A stretch of DNA of 64,000 nucleotides from Phallusia mammillata (lineage: Eukaryota; Chordata; Ascidiacea; Phlebobranchia; Ascidiidae): contig QLIY01000096.1 of assembly GCA_003260075.1 (NCBI GenBank), positions 191,551 through 255,550 of the forward strand, read 5' to 3'. Shown here one piece after another: positions 1 through 12,369 of the stretch. Within the stretch, counting starts at the first letter, position 1. Each line of letters starts with the position of its first letter. The notes beneath the pieces were generated by a model that made no database searches, had not been told where the DNA came from, and saw only the letters and a program-made list of their open reading frames with translations. Made by a program: the position numbers and the translations under genes.

Positions 1-3000
1 GAGACCACTTCTCCCTCAGTGACGACGGTTGCCCCGGTTACGTTGACATCGAGTATGTAAAATCTACGTCTATCGACAAATTTAGTTTCAGCCTGCTTTT
101 GCACGAATACGTTGGAATTCGACATTACGATTTTGCAGTTAGACATTTACAATAAAAAATAGTTTTACTTTACATAAATATAGTAGGAATCATGTTCCTT
201 ATTCCTAACACGTTAGAAACATTTCCAAGGTCATTTTGTACTTCCTTATCAATTCCACTTATCCGACGGAATTTGAATGGAATTTGAATGTGGTATCTGA
301 TAAACAAAAATATATGCAGCGCATCTTTATTAGTGTTAGAAATATATGTCAAATAACGACTCAATATAAATTGCTTTGCATTTTTAAAGCCTGGTTACCT
401 TCAAATTACGCTAAATGTCTAATTGAATTTTCCCTAAATTACTTGATTCATTTAAAATAACATTTAAAATCAATAACGCTCCGAAATATTTCAAAATTTC
501 AAATTTCTTGTTTTTTTTAAATACCATTGTGATTGTTTAGCAACGACAAGCTCCTTGAAACCTACACCAGCCATAACAGTCACCGCTTCTGCAGTAATAA
601 GTAAGTTTATTGGAAACAGTTTAACAAATGCTCAATCAGGATATGAAGAACTTACTTTGTACAGAAACCATATACTGCCCGAAGACCGCTATTCTGGTTG
701 GTGGAACGACATACAATTTTGCTCAAACCGAAGTTGGGATATCCGCCACATCAGCTGAAACTTGCAAAGATGGTTAGTTTCCTTCTTTTATCTCAAATAT
801 ATCATTCGGGATTGTATAGTGAATGAACTAAAATATTCAGCTTTTTAAACAAGCGAAATATTATCAAAAACTGTTTTGATTTGATGGTTAATATTATAGT
901 CTGCTTTAAAACATTTGTGTGTCTACATTTTTCAGCTAAAACGAAATATTGTCAAAAAATGTTGTAATTTGATAGGAAGTATTATAGTCTGCTTAAAAAC
1001 ATTTATTAAGTTATTATGCATACGCAAATTCAATATTCAAAACTAGTTCAGTTATTCCTTGTCGGAGCTTGTTTGTCTAAACGTTTTTTTCCTGTCACTT
1101 TGAAACAAATTTTAGTGTTGTTAATAGCCATTGTGTGACATCGATGGTAAATCTGTCTTTCGTTGTCTATTGCCGTTCACTGCTGGGCTTTTGGGGTAAA
1201 TTTTACGACACAGATATTTAATGCACCATTACCAATAGTATTGTAATATAAAACTGGTCAATACCTTACGTTTTTGTTGTTTACCAGGTCGACCGATAGC
1301 AACAAGTCAATGCGTTCGTCAAACAAGCAGTGTTGCCAAATTCCAATCAACAACTGTCGTTGTTTGCAATGCCTCTTTAAATCAACTGTTTAACAAGGTA
1401 TGCGATACGCTATAATTGTTTACCCTACTTTACTATGATCTGCATAGCTAACACAAGCACCGTATCAAGTATCTAATCCTTTAGTTGCGTTATGTTAACT
1501 CCAAACAAGATACCATTTAACCGTTCCTGAGAACTTCTGTACTTGATGGCTGCAGCTCAATCCATATTTTCGTATTGCCAACCTTAGTTCTTTAAGTTGT
1601 TGGCCAAATACATTTGCAGGTACCTGCGACTAATGCCACCACACAAGAAGTTCAAGCGCAGATGGCCGAACTTAAATTACTGCTGTCAACACCGGTCAAC
1701 CAAACATTGGCGGAAAACGCTACCGCCTATCTTGAAGCACTTATTAACACGAATCCAACGACAGTCCAGGTGGGTTTTGTCATGTTATATTACTTTTTTC
1801 AGACCCTCCAACAAACAGCATGGTCATCTACGACCACTGTAAGCAAGAACGGATTGTATTTTTCAAGTAACGAAATTAGTCTGAATATGCTAGTTAGGCG
1901 AAAAGTATATCCCATGATATTAACTGACTGATTTTGTTACTCGAAAATATTTTACGTTTTTTGCTTATTGGAAATGGGGTTTTCCGTTAGCTAATGTTTT
2001 TTTATTTGTTGACAGATCGCACCATCCACTCTTTTTGATGCCATTGTAAGCTCAGATAAAATATCAACAGCTTTAGGAAACACAACAACGTAAGTGCATT
2101 TTTGCTGTTGCACTAAGTTGATAGCGTTAATTGAATTGCTGTATTAATGCGAATACGTTTGCAGACCATGGAGTGTTTTAGATGCTGGCTCAGAGTACTG
2201 TTGTTGGTGTGTTGTGCCATGGTTTAAATACATTTTGTTTTTTTCCCAGCGCGAAAACTAGCAAACAAAAACTGAAAACTGGTCTACGCAAATTAACTGA
2301 TCGCGTTGTGATGCCAGCCAACCAAAACTTTATCAGTCTCAAGACCAATAAGACGAGTGTGCAGGTGAACGTTTATTTTTGTTTTGATGTCCATTGCTTT
2401 TTGTAATTTTAACCATTTTTCATTAAATTTTGCAATGTCTGTAAATGATACTGTATAATTTTCCAATGAAAACATCAATTTTATGACAGATTTATACTAA
2501 ATACGCTCTATTAGACCTTTATTACAGTTTTTTTTTGAAACTTTTTCCTCCTAACGACAACCAACTTTATAGGTGACCGATGTACAATTGGATGCAAACA
2601 ACAAATACAAAGACGTTAACAGTACATTGGTTAACCCCCAAACCGGTCAACAGGTAATCCCCAAATAACAATTCCTAAGCACAATTTATAGGGATGTCAG
2701 AATATATACACTGCACTACCATAAGGTGGAATATTAACGCATACGCTCAATCACTTATGGTAAGATACACTGCAAAGATAAGACCTTATAGGTCAAAACA
2801 GTGTTATCTATCTGCTGCGTACTGATGTACTTTCTGATGTTGACATTTATATTTATTTGTACACTGTTTAAAATAAGAACATCACAGTTTGTGTTTAAAA
2901 TTTATTTTATCATACAAATCAAATACACGGTGTTGATTTTCAATTTATGAAGGTTTCAAATTGTATAATATATACTTTCCCCAAACAGGTGGTCATTGTG

Positions 3001-6000
3001 CGTATAGCTGGAAAGGAAATTGATCAGGCTGCAAAAGCGAGAGTAAAGCGAGCTCTATCAACAACCGGCACAGTTCGGATGAGCTTTTGGATTTTGCTGG
3101 ACCCGGGCCTTTTTCCTCCAGCTGGCACGTCACAGTTTGTAAGTGCTGCTGCTCATATCACATGAGGATTCAGAAGTTATGATGTTTGGCTTTGCGCTGT
3201 GCCTATACCTAGCATAACAGTGGTGTTTGTTGGGAAACATATGTGTCTAAACTGAACTTCGGACAGGGTGTCGAGCTTGTATATATTTTTTTTTACACAA
3301 TATTTTTACATTACGTTTAAAATAGTCAAGTGCGCATAAAAAGTTTCCAAAGAAAAGTAATCTTTTGACGCCCTTACTTAACAAAACAGTTGACATCTGT
3401 AGTGTGTTTTCAATACATTAAACATCTGTAGTGTGTTTTTATTTAAAACGATATGACATTGCAAATTACTGATTTGCCCTTGATTTCTTAAAGTTTTGTT
3501 TATCAAAAAGCATCTTTCATATCCCTGATGATGGCGTAAGCATTTGCCGAAACGTATATAGTGTTCTAAAGCATCTTTCCACATTTTAATTATTATGGAT
3601 ACCATGAACTCGTAAAAAGTAAACTCCTACATCAACTCCTGTCGATGATATCTAATTACCAAAATTTTTGTTTTAACAGATTGTATCGACCAGTGTTACA
3701 ACCGGAAACAAGACCACTTCGAACATTCCCGTCACCATTATTTATCTCACAAATCGGGAGAAACAATCTGCTGTTCTTTTTCCCAACACAACTCTCAAGG
3801 TAAAATAGTCTGACCAGGCTGTAAAAATGTCAGAAAATTGCCTTTGTAAAACGCTGGTAGAATTAGAAAAGCATAAATTTCAGACCTCAATGACATTTTT
3901 TGTTTATGGTTGATTGTTTTGCTTACATTGTCCACAGACGGCATTTTGCATTACCATTTTGCTGCAAATATTTTTTATCTGTAAAACCGTACTTACAAGA
4001 GCATTTGCTCCAATTGCGCATAGCATTATCATTTCAAAGTCACCGCTTTGTGAAGCCATTTATTGAACGAGAATCAAATATAATGACAACAGCCAACTTG
4101 GTTTAGGAATACGTGACAAGAACTCAGTGCAAGTCCTATAAAACGGCACTGGGCCAATGGACGGCTCAAGATTGCTCCTATGTTCTCAACAGCTTTCCAC
4201 AGATGTGCATCTGCAAACAAGTCACTGACTACTCACTAGTTGTTGTAAGTAATAAAATGTCAAAATTTGGTATTTTAATTTGTGCTCTTTCGGTGTGTAA
4301 AATTTTAAAACAGAAAGGCTGTATGTTAAAATTTATTAAATTCTGATAAACGGTGTACCAAATTTTTACATTAGAAACACGCCTGCACTAGAGTTTTAAG
4401 TTGAGCCGGGCTATTTGTGTCTCGTTCGGTTTAAACGAATATGGCTTGATTTAGTTCACATTTGCCTCTTAATTTTCCGTTTGGTAACCTAACTTGCGAG
4501 CCTAACTCGGGCTGTTTTTTTGTTTTTTTGAAAAAACAACAACAATCCGTTTTGCCTTTTACTTCCGCGCTTAGACCAATTTTAGGCCGGTTTGCAACTC
4601 TAGCCAGCCTGCACATTTCGGATTGTAGTCTAAAACTAAATCAGACATATATGTCAAATAAAATCCCACCGAAAACACAACAGTTCTGCTGTCAACGGAC
4701 AGTAGCGCTATCACAGAGAAATTAGCAGTACCTGCAAAATGCTGCTGCAATCATAATGCGCCCAGCCTATTAAAGGCGTTATACCCAGTTTTTTTAAGGT
4801 TTAGTTTGGGTCATTTAAGTAGTTTTAAGAGACCGCAAGTGTTTCATTTAAATACCAAAAATAGCCATGTCCAAATTTTGGGAAACCGCTGGAGAAACTT
4901 GAAAAACACCTTAAAAAAACACTGGTTCTGCCAATTCAATCAGTGTTTTGTTACAGGAACACAGGATAATGGATGCCCCTTTTGTTCTCACCGGTCCATC
5001 CTACTTCGGCTTCATTATCTGTATCATAGCTCTGGCGATAACCTTCCTGTGTTTCTTGCTTATCACGTAAGTTGAATACGAAATCAGCAAAACTTACATA
5101 ACCATCCAGTACCAATGAGTTGATTTGACTTACGAATGTGTATGTTGTTAAAAATCAATTAAAAGGTTGTCGCTTTACTTTAATACCTTTTCCCGCATTT
5201 CTTACATTAACGTGTGTTTAGCAAAAGCCCGATCAAAAACGTATGTACAGTAAAAACCTCGGTTAACCAGGACCCGTTTGGACCAAAAAATTAGTCCCGA
5301 TTAGGTGAAGATCTGGATTAACCGATGTCGATCAGTTGAAGCCTCGCCACATTGCGAATCATTTATACGTCAAGTTTTGTCGGATTAACCGAATCCGGTT
5401 TAACCGAGGTTTACTGTGTTAGCCACAATGTTAGTGCAATACGATTTTTCAAACTTGCATTCTACTTGCAGAAAACTTCGCGAGCACCCAAGCGCCGTGT
5501 ACGTTTGTAACATCTGCGTGATTTTGTTCATCTGCAACGTGGCCTTTATTGCGGGAATCGACGAGATCTATACAGGAACCAGTGAGGTTTTTATTCGAAC
5601 TACCTGTTATGCCTCTGGTATATTCATGCAGTACTTCTTTCTGGTCGCCTGGTTCTGGCTTGTTGCAAATATCTACCATGCAAGCGAGGCTATGCTAAAT
5701 GTAAGTCGCTTACGAAAATGTTTTGACCGGTTATGCGTCATTTTATGCTTGAAAATTTATATTTTTTGGGTAACTTTGTCTCTCCTTTCCGTGTAAAGAC
5801 TGGCTAATCGTTTTTTTTTTGTTTACTACCAAAAAGCGCATTATTGAGAGTTTGTTAAATAGCAACATATTAGGGTTTGGGTTGCTTTCAAGCTTCGTTG
5901 CCGCCTCTATTATGGCCGTTAGGGGACTTTTTAGAAGTTCTTAATATTTTGATGTTTTAGAACTTAACGATGACCTTGTTCTGTTTCACACTTTGTATAT

Positions 6001-7947
6001 GAGTTAGCAATAACAGTTGTATCAGAATTTAAATACTAAAGTGAATTTATTTTCAGCGTCAACCAGTTTCTCTGCCCTCTTTTTATCACTAAGCCTTCAC
6101 TACAACTCTATCTTTTTTAGATTGAGGGTGCAAAATCACCGGCTCTGATCGCGGCTCTTTGCTACATAGTACCTTTCTTCATCGTACTGATCACTGCCTT
6201 CGTTGCTATTAGTTTCGACAACGGATTTTACAGACCAGGTAAAGCGGGCTATGCGATGATGCCAGCAGTTCTTAACATTTATTTCTTGCTGGAACCTATT
6301 CGAATTAATCAAGTAGTTCTTGCAACTACTGTTTTTCCGTGAAGTAATTATTACTACTGCACCTCACTAAGTCGGTATCCTTGCATCTCAAAGTCGCAGG
6401 TCTTATGCCCCTGGTTAAGAACCCCTGAAGTAAAAGCTTTGAAAATGCCATTTTAAGCGACATGACCCCCAAATAAGTTGCAGCATGTATAATCAACCAC
6501 TTTGTTTGAAACCCGTTCCGTAATGTGTTTCTCTTTCGTTTCTATATTTTACCCTTGGCTAAAACTATTTTCCCAAATTTAATGGCGTTTTGGGGAATGA
6601 GATACTTACAAGTTTCGTGACTTTTTGTTGTCAGACGATATCTTCTTTGTGTCAACATACGTGGCAAGACACATGTGCTGGATTCATGGCTCCTCATTCT
6701 CAGTGGGTTTCATTTTACCGGTGATGTTGTCGCTTGTCTTGGTGATTATCCTTGTAGCACTGGTGTTGGCCAGGCTTCTGTGCTGCAAAAGACCGGTAAG
6801 GAAAAAAGCTATTTGTAAGATGCATTCAGCCAAAGTCGTAAACTTTTGAATAGAATCAATATGGTTTAAATTATTTTGTATCGATCACCCGGTTTTCTAT
6901 ATGGGTGCGCAATGCAATCGTTATGAGTAATTGCAGGTTATTGTTTATGCGCTACAACAAAACACTTTGTGGCAAGTATTGCGTCCATTAACATGAAATT
7001 CTTAGTTCAATTCCCTCTTTGTTTAAGTAATGTCATGCATAAAGGCAGTCGTAACCACAACAGGCATATCTACAATCTGCTGTAAGAACCAAATAGCAAA
7101 CTAACAGAACTGATTTATTTTCCACCTAGAAACCGGAGCAACCTCAAAAACACCCGCACGGACATGCAAAGCTGGATTTTGTTTTCTCTGTTCTCTTGCT
7201 TTTCGGCTTCGCGATAGCATGGATCTTTGGATTTGTGATGTTGCACGCAACCAATCAATCACAATTAGACGGTTGTGCGTGGATGTTTGGCCTGCTGAAC
7301 GGCATCATGGTAAGATTGGTTAGAGTTGTAAGACGAGACGGAGCTTTAGTTTGAATAAAGCGTGTTTAATTCAGGACTGACTTAACACTCGCATACATCT
7401 GTGTCCCGTTTAAAACTCAGTGTGACTATAACTGTAAAATTAATGCGTTTGGAGCGGTTGCACAAGCACTTACAAAATTTAGAAAGCAACTGTTGCGGGT
7501 ATTTTTTCTTGACAAAACTACCCCTAAGCCCAAAGTGTATGGGGCTTAATCAAAAAGTACGGCACAAAGACAATAAACGTTGCAGGAATAGAGATCACAT
7601 AAACGTCAAGTAATATAAATAAATATATATATATTGTACGTAGTGTGCCCATGCCCGCTGGAAAAAAGTTATGCTTTGAAATGAAATTGTGCTCTAAAAC
7701 TAACCAAAAGTCTTGGCAGTGCCACTGACGAAACAGCAAAATGTTTTTCTCGTTTCAGGGTGTCGTCATGTTTCTGGTGTACTGCTTCTTCCCAGCCGTG
7801 ATTCGAGCCATGCTGATCGCCTTTGTTTGCTGCAAGAAAAAAGATGAAAAGAAGAAAGGAAAAGAGAAAGAGGAGGAAAGTGAGCAAGGAGTGGTGGAGG
7901 AGTCGAGAGAACATGTTTCAGAAGAGAGGCCAGGAGCGAAAGCATAG
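1..7947 (+). CDS. Gene A: adhesion GPCR, 5' end outside window
   Basis: Seventeen exons join in one open frame of 714 residues: 1-52, 541-600, 665-772, 1288-1397, 1620-1769, 2016-2089, 2250-2364, 2573-2653, 2989-3138, 3680-3799, 4107-4244, 4957-5066, 5472-5700, 6121-6238, 6635-6795, 7130-7309, 7759-7947. Order: Thr/Ser stalk, a four-Cys module (665-1397), GAIN domain (1620-3799), GPS (4107-4244), then seven membrane segments. Family hallmarks seen: Cys before TM3 (TTCYASG) and CW in the second extracellular loop (RHMCWIHG), which form the class B disulfide; TM6 reads AWIFGFVML. The GPS keeps four Cys but the cleavage triad is Q-V-T, not H-L-T. The tail is Lys/Glu-rich (KKKDEKKKGKEKEEE) and ends in TAG. 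The 81+150-base exon pair equals the single 231-base exon of gene B, an intron gain or loss. Ectodomain upstream of the window is unknown; a lectin domain is likely by analogy with genes B-D. Confidence 0.88.
3511..3590 (+). mobile_element. Hammerhead-ribozyme-like repeat, copy 1 (intron of gene A)
   Basis: CTGATGA at 3525-3531 is followed by a short GGC/GCC stem and then GAAACGT at 3549-3555. This is the layout of a hammerhead core (CUGAUGA, stem II, GAAA). The flanks carry a direct repeat AAAGCATCTTTC on both sides. Such motifs occur in Penelope-like and related retroelements. Stems I and III could not be assigned firmly, so activity is uncertain. Confidence 0.45.
4107..4244 (+). other. GPS motif exon of gene A with altered cleavage triad
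   Basis: The exon encodes the GPCR proteolysis site: CKSYKTALGQWTAQDC, then MCICKQVTDYSLVV. The canonical pattern is CxCxHLT; here the last part reads CICKQVT, so the catalytic His is Gln and Leu is Val, while Thr is kept. Self-cleavage is probably impaired; this is inference from known GAIN chemistry. Confidence 0.75.
5248..5416. mobile_element. Pogo/mariner-like MITE in an intron of gene A
   Basis: A 169-base element bounded by inverted repeats of about 18 bases: CAGTAAAAACCTCGGTTAA on the left and TTAACCGAGGTTTACTG on the right. These resemble pogo/Tigger termini. The left flank is TA; the right flank is TG, so the TA target duplication has decayed. It has no coding capacity. Confidence 0.75.
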
Positions 7948-8913
7948 GCTTTTTACTATGGAAAGAGCACACATTGCTTAAGTGTGTAAACTGTATATAG
8001 GATGTATACCCAGTTTTGAATATATATGAATGTTTTGGGTGTTTTGGTGGTTGTTAAATGACACTTACGGCCCTTAATTAATACATGTGTTTTTATAAAT
8101 TGACAGATAAGATGATTGCAAAGACAAAAGATGTTTTAATCATCACAGTTTGTGGTACAGTTAAGATGTACGGAAACTAATCCGATAAAACAATAAAGGT
8201 ACTGACTTGCAATTTGTTACTCACAGTGTGTTCACCTTTCTGTGTGGAATTTCATGTCACATTTCACTGTACTCAGAATAAAATGTTTGTTGATATTGGT
8301 TGTGCAGTTTTGTAGCAATGCATGATTAATCATGAGACCTTTGTCCAAGCGTGGTTTTGTTGAAGTTCTATTAAGGTTTCACATAATTAAAGTGGTTTTA
8401 AGTTTCAGAAAAACCTTTACCTGCTAATCGTTCTTGGTTTTAATCGGAGGCAAGAACGCAATATTTTAACCAGACTTAAAGGGCGTTTTCAAAATATGAT
8501 TTTTGGGTGTAAAACAATTGTGAGTAATAAGAACAGGATACTCCATGATCAGCACAATTTTTTAGATATGTTTTTGTCACAATTATATATTCGTGCAATT
8601 ACATCACATTTTAAGAAACATTTTCAATAATACAGCAGTAGCTCTTGTTAAATCTCAAAGGCTTTAAAAATACATATCGTTAGCTTTACAAAACATCAAA
8701 ATGTTTACTTAGTTTTAATAGCCAAAAAAATCTTATCTTTGTCGAAATTAACGCAAATGTTATGAGAAAATTTTTTCTGTCAGGTGGATAACATTTATTG
8801 CAACCATGTACAAATCATTACGAGTTTATTAAAAACTATGTATAGTTTGGGGCACATTCCAAGCAAAGATTTGGTAAATTATGCAATCAACCTTACGATT
8901 GGTTGGTTTTTAA
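7948..8913. other. Intergenic / 3' UTR of gene A
   Basis: AT-rich sequence with no supported coding exon. The first 300 bases are probably 3' UTR. The remainder up to the promoter block near 8914 shows no recognisable element. Confidence 0.5.
8192..8282 (+). terminator. Polyadenylation signals of gene A
   Basis: Two AATAAA hexamers at 8192-8197 and 8277-8282 lie 245 and 330 bases after the stop codon of gene A. Either could set the mRNA end. Confidence 0.6.
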
Positions 8914-8976
8914 GGGCCAATGACGTTGCAAAACCGAGTTTTTTGGTTGGTCGAATGAAAAATGAAAAAAGGGAAC
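8914..8976 (+). promoter_or_regulatory. Promoter block P1 (CRE, CCAAT box, GAAAAAAGGGAA)
   Basis: TGACGT at 8921-8926, GGTTGG at 8945-8950 (inverted CCAAT-like) and GAAAAAAGGGAA at 8964-8975. The same three words with the same 24-base spacing from TGACGT to the CCAAT box occur on the minus strand at 16628-16690 and 19108-19170. Conserved order and spacing in three places argue for a shared, duplicated promoter rather than chance. Confidence 0.65.
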
Positions 8977-10227
8977 AAGTGTTGCAGTGACTTGTGTTGT
9001 GTTCCATTTGTCACTAGTCGCTGTGGAGAGAGGCCGTTTTTGTCCGTGCGTTTTGACATTGGAATGACACCACTGAAAGCTAAAGGTTATATTTGTTGTT
9101 TCATGATATAATTGGTAATTTTGTATCATTATTTGTTGTATTGTAGTATAAACGGAGAGGTAAATTGAGGGTGCACCTCACTTTCCTTTTGCGCAAATAC
9201 CCAGTATAATTAAGTTTATAATTGAGTTTGAAGTTAATGCTTGACGGCGAAGTATGTTGCAAGTATCTGCCTTCTAGTTTTGTTGTTGCAGGTTTTCGAC
9301 GTAGTAGATCAAGACGCCAAAGCACGGACAAGTTTAAGGTTAGACCGAAACTCTCCACCGAGATCAAAGTAAGTTTACGCATACTGTAAAGTGCTTTATG
9401 CAATATTAAAACAAATTATTATAGCATTGAAATACTAATAAAGTTAACGCATACTGTAAAGTAAACCTGCAATGTGGTAATTGTAAAATCCCCATGTGCC
9501 TTATAAAAAAATATTAAAATGAAGTTATTAACTATTTGCGTACCAAGAAACTGCCATGCAACAGAATATATTTTTCTTGAACCTACCAGGTGTGTCGAAC
9601 TTATAACTTTTAGTTTGTTTATTTTTAATTCGTTTGAAAAGTTTTGACAATTAGGTTGTTGACTGAGTTCTTTTCTAGAAAAAAACGTCGCGTCCCCTGA
9701 GTTGGAGCCAAGATTTTACGATCCAAATGCAGGTAGTTTAATTGTTAAATAAAGTATGCTAGGTTACATACCCCCTTCGGACAAAAAAAATAGTTGGTTA
9801 ATGTGCCGGAAGTCAGAAATGTTATTACCTACTAAGTAGTGTTTTAAATCCTTTTGAAAGCATTTATCTCACGAATAAAAATGTTGTCTAGAAAAATGTG
9901 GCGCCAACGGTTGGAACCATGACTGCACTATCCAAATACAGGTAATCTGAAGCGCTTTAAAATGTAATAGGCTACTTGCACCGATACCGTAATTTTCAAC
10001 ACACACACAATACTGCTGTTAAAATGTTTTTCTAGATGCTCTTAGTTAAACGATAAACAAACCTTGAGCCGAAACAGACAGAAAATTGAAAGGGTTTCGA
10101 TGAAATTTACTTCTACCTTGCAAATTTATTTAACAGGCAAGTACATTTTGAGATCTATCCAAATATTTATAAGATTGTACTCGGTGCTGGATGAAGGGTC
10201 TTCTGGCCTGTAGGCACATTTTATAAG

Positions 10228-10341
10228 TGGCCCGAAAATCAGGGTTGCCAACTAACAAATTAGAATTACCAGTGTTGCATTTAAGTGGCCCGAAAATCAG
10301 GGTGTTGCCAACTAAAAAATTAGAATTATCAGTGTTGCCAA
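10228..10341. repeat. Two-copy tandem repeat, about 57 bases
   Basis: Two adjacent copies starting GTGGCCCGAAAATCAGGG and including TTGCCAACTAA and TTAGAATTA. The GGCCCGAAAAT word also occurs near 36460, so this may be transposon-derived. Confidence 0.6.
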
Positions 10342-11261
10342 ATCATTGTCGTAAAGATCGTGGATGTAAAGTGGCATGGATTTTTGCCTGGCCTGTAGGT
10401 ACGTGCCTAATTTGCCTAATGGTTAATCCGGCACTGATTGTACGTTAATAAACTCCACAGTTTTGGACTATGACATTAAAAGTTTACTTGGCCTTTTTCC
10501 TACCAGTATCTAGGTGTCACAATAAATACGTTATATACTGCTAACTATTTAATTTTCTTTGCAGAACGGACTACAGAGCAAAGTGAAATGGCGTGTTTTC
10601 TTTCTTGCAGACCAAGAGGGGAAATGTGGCTCTGTATCGATTTCAAGTAAATTCTTTTTCGTTGTTATTTCGACATACAATACGTACCAATTAAAGAATG
10701 CAATGTACGTTTCAGCATCTATTGTTAGGCCATAATTGCTAAACATAAACTATTTCGCCATCTAAGCTTGTTTGTTGCATCAGAAACGTCACATATAGCT
10801 TAGCGTTAGTTAGAAGCTTTAAATATAGTAATTAAAATTTGTGATTATGTACAAATAAACTTACATATATTTTCTAGAAGTATCAGCCCAGTTATCTACC
10901 TATTGTTGCGACTCCAAATAGTGTTGGTTTGTTACAGGCTTTCATCTGGCAGGCAACCTCCAGCGGACAGTCGATATTTAAAGTTAACGTGTCCACCATG
11001 TAAGTGTTTACGAAAAGTACATGTAAGTAAAATAGCGCTCCTAGTTTACACTAAAACCAAATGCTAAAAGCAAATAAATATTACCGGTATGTTTGTTTTG
11101 CTGGATAAGTTGGGAACTTGCAGTACGTTATTTATTACAAATTCCTGGCCAGTAACTTAGTTGTATAATGTAAACAATTTTTCCAAATGGTGCTTGTAGC
11201 ATGAATACACTGTTGCTGCCAGGCATAACGTATCAATAACTTATGTTTGCAATGTATGTCA

Positions 11262-11340
11262 TTACCCTGATGAAGGTGTTTCGTATGGGACATTGAAACG
11301 TTGGCATATTAAAATAGAATAAAAAACTGCCGGAAGAGCT
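11262..11340 (+). mobile_element. Hammerhead-like repeat, copy 2
   Basis: CCCTGATGA ends at 11273, followed by a stem of about 21 bases and GAAACGT at 11295-11301. Downstream AATAAAAAACTGCCGGAAGAGCT matches the copy near 26300-26340 (AATAAAAACACTTGCCAGAAGAGCT), showing that both belong to one dispersed family. Confidence 0.45.
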
Positions 11341-12121
11341 AAAATTTTGTTGGTGCTTGTAGCATGTTGCACTTTGTATTTTGCATGTCAACACCTTTAT
11401 GTATGCAGCATTGGAAAAAGTATATCAACGAAATGATTTCGCATCATTAGCTTCAAAAGTAAACAATAGACCAGTAACTGGGCGTCAACAATGCAACCAA
11501 CATACACAAAAATATATCTAATTTCAATATTTTATAAGGCTTTACGTACATTCGAATGCAGTTGTTAGTTTTGTTGCAGGTGCTCCCAAACCAAATGAAT
11601 CCAAACTTCTGACGACGCTTCGACGTCCGCTCAAAAGTTTCTAAACCAGCGGATATTTTTTGTTTGATTTTCGTTGTTTTTTGTTTTGTATTTTTGTTTT
11701 TATCGCTTTTGCAACATGAAGATGGAGATAGGCGCACACACATGTTCATCTTCATATCATATGCGTTTGTTCCGTCGTTATGTGTAGTTTTCGTGTACAT
11801 GTTTGTAAATTTGAACATCTAATGTGTTAGGATATTGATGGTGCAGATGTTTTTTTTATTTTGTTTTTAAATTCAAATCCACTTGTTGAACCTTGCGTTG
11901 TTAAACCATTGTGTTACATCTAATTGTATGTTACTGGCAACAACATTACAACATATGTATTTGGCGTTAAAAATAAGAATGAATGAAAAATATATTGTTA
12001 CTCCCTGCAGTTAAAAATATACAGTATCATTGTGATCATTATTATTTTAACTTCCTATTTATTTTTCAAATATGTGTATGAATCTATAAATAACTTAACC
12101 AAGTAAATCAAATCTTCACAG

Positions 12122-12342
12122 TCTGCCGCCTGTGGTCAAGTGGTGATGAGCTTGGCTTACAAATCCACTGGTTGGTGGTTCAACACCCGCTCTAAGCATC
12201 CAAACTTTTGTGTTTTAAGTTTAAACACCTTAAAACTTGTCTAGGTCACTTTATTGTTCACTGTTGGTTACGTGGTGTAGTGTAGGGGTAACGGTGCTGT
12301 CCCACAACCCATCGCCCTGCGTTCGAATCCCATCGTGCACCA
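12122..12342 (+). mobile_element. tRNA-derived SINE heads (two)
   Basis: Two tRNA-like segments. At 12122-12190 the A-box-like TGGTCAAGTGG is followed by the B-box-like GGTTCAACACC. At 12265-12342 the A box is TAGTGTAGGGG, the B box GCGTTCGAATCCC, and the segment ends in GCACCA. Box spacing suits RNA polymerase III promoters. They lack clean cloverleaf pairing by eye, so I call them SINE heads, not tRNA genes. Confidence 0.6.
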
Positions 12343-12369
12343 AATTAAAAGTCCTTTTTTTGCATAAGT

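Larger units (their letters stand above)
8976..11980 (+). other. Unit U1: candidate small multi-exon transcript downstream of P1
   Basis: Candidate exons with good splice sites: first exon from about 8976, then 9292-9368, 9679-9732, 9892-9941, 10565-10646, 10938-10999 and a terminal exon from 11580. The last three join in one open frame from an ATG at 10588 to TAA at 11642-11644, predicting a 61-residue Cys-containing peptide (start MACFLSCRPRGEMW, end LRRPLKSF). Exons 9679-9732 and 9892-9941 are duplicates: in the reading frame shared by both they give WSQDFTIQMQ and WNHDCTIQIQ, yet their 5' phases differ, so they may be alternative or partly non-coding. I do not recognise the product. It could be a non-coding RNA or a small secreted or nuclear peptide. 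Confidence 0.4.

Noticed and set aside
7669-7972. Minus-strand ORFs over the end of gene A
   Set aside because: Antisense to the last coding exon and its Lys/Glu-rich tail.
12265-12342. Possible functional tRNA gene
   Set aside because: Has A and B boxes but no convincing acceptor-stem pairing, and related units are tandem repeats; called a SINE.
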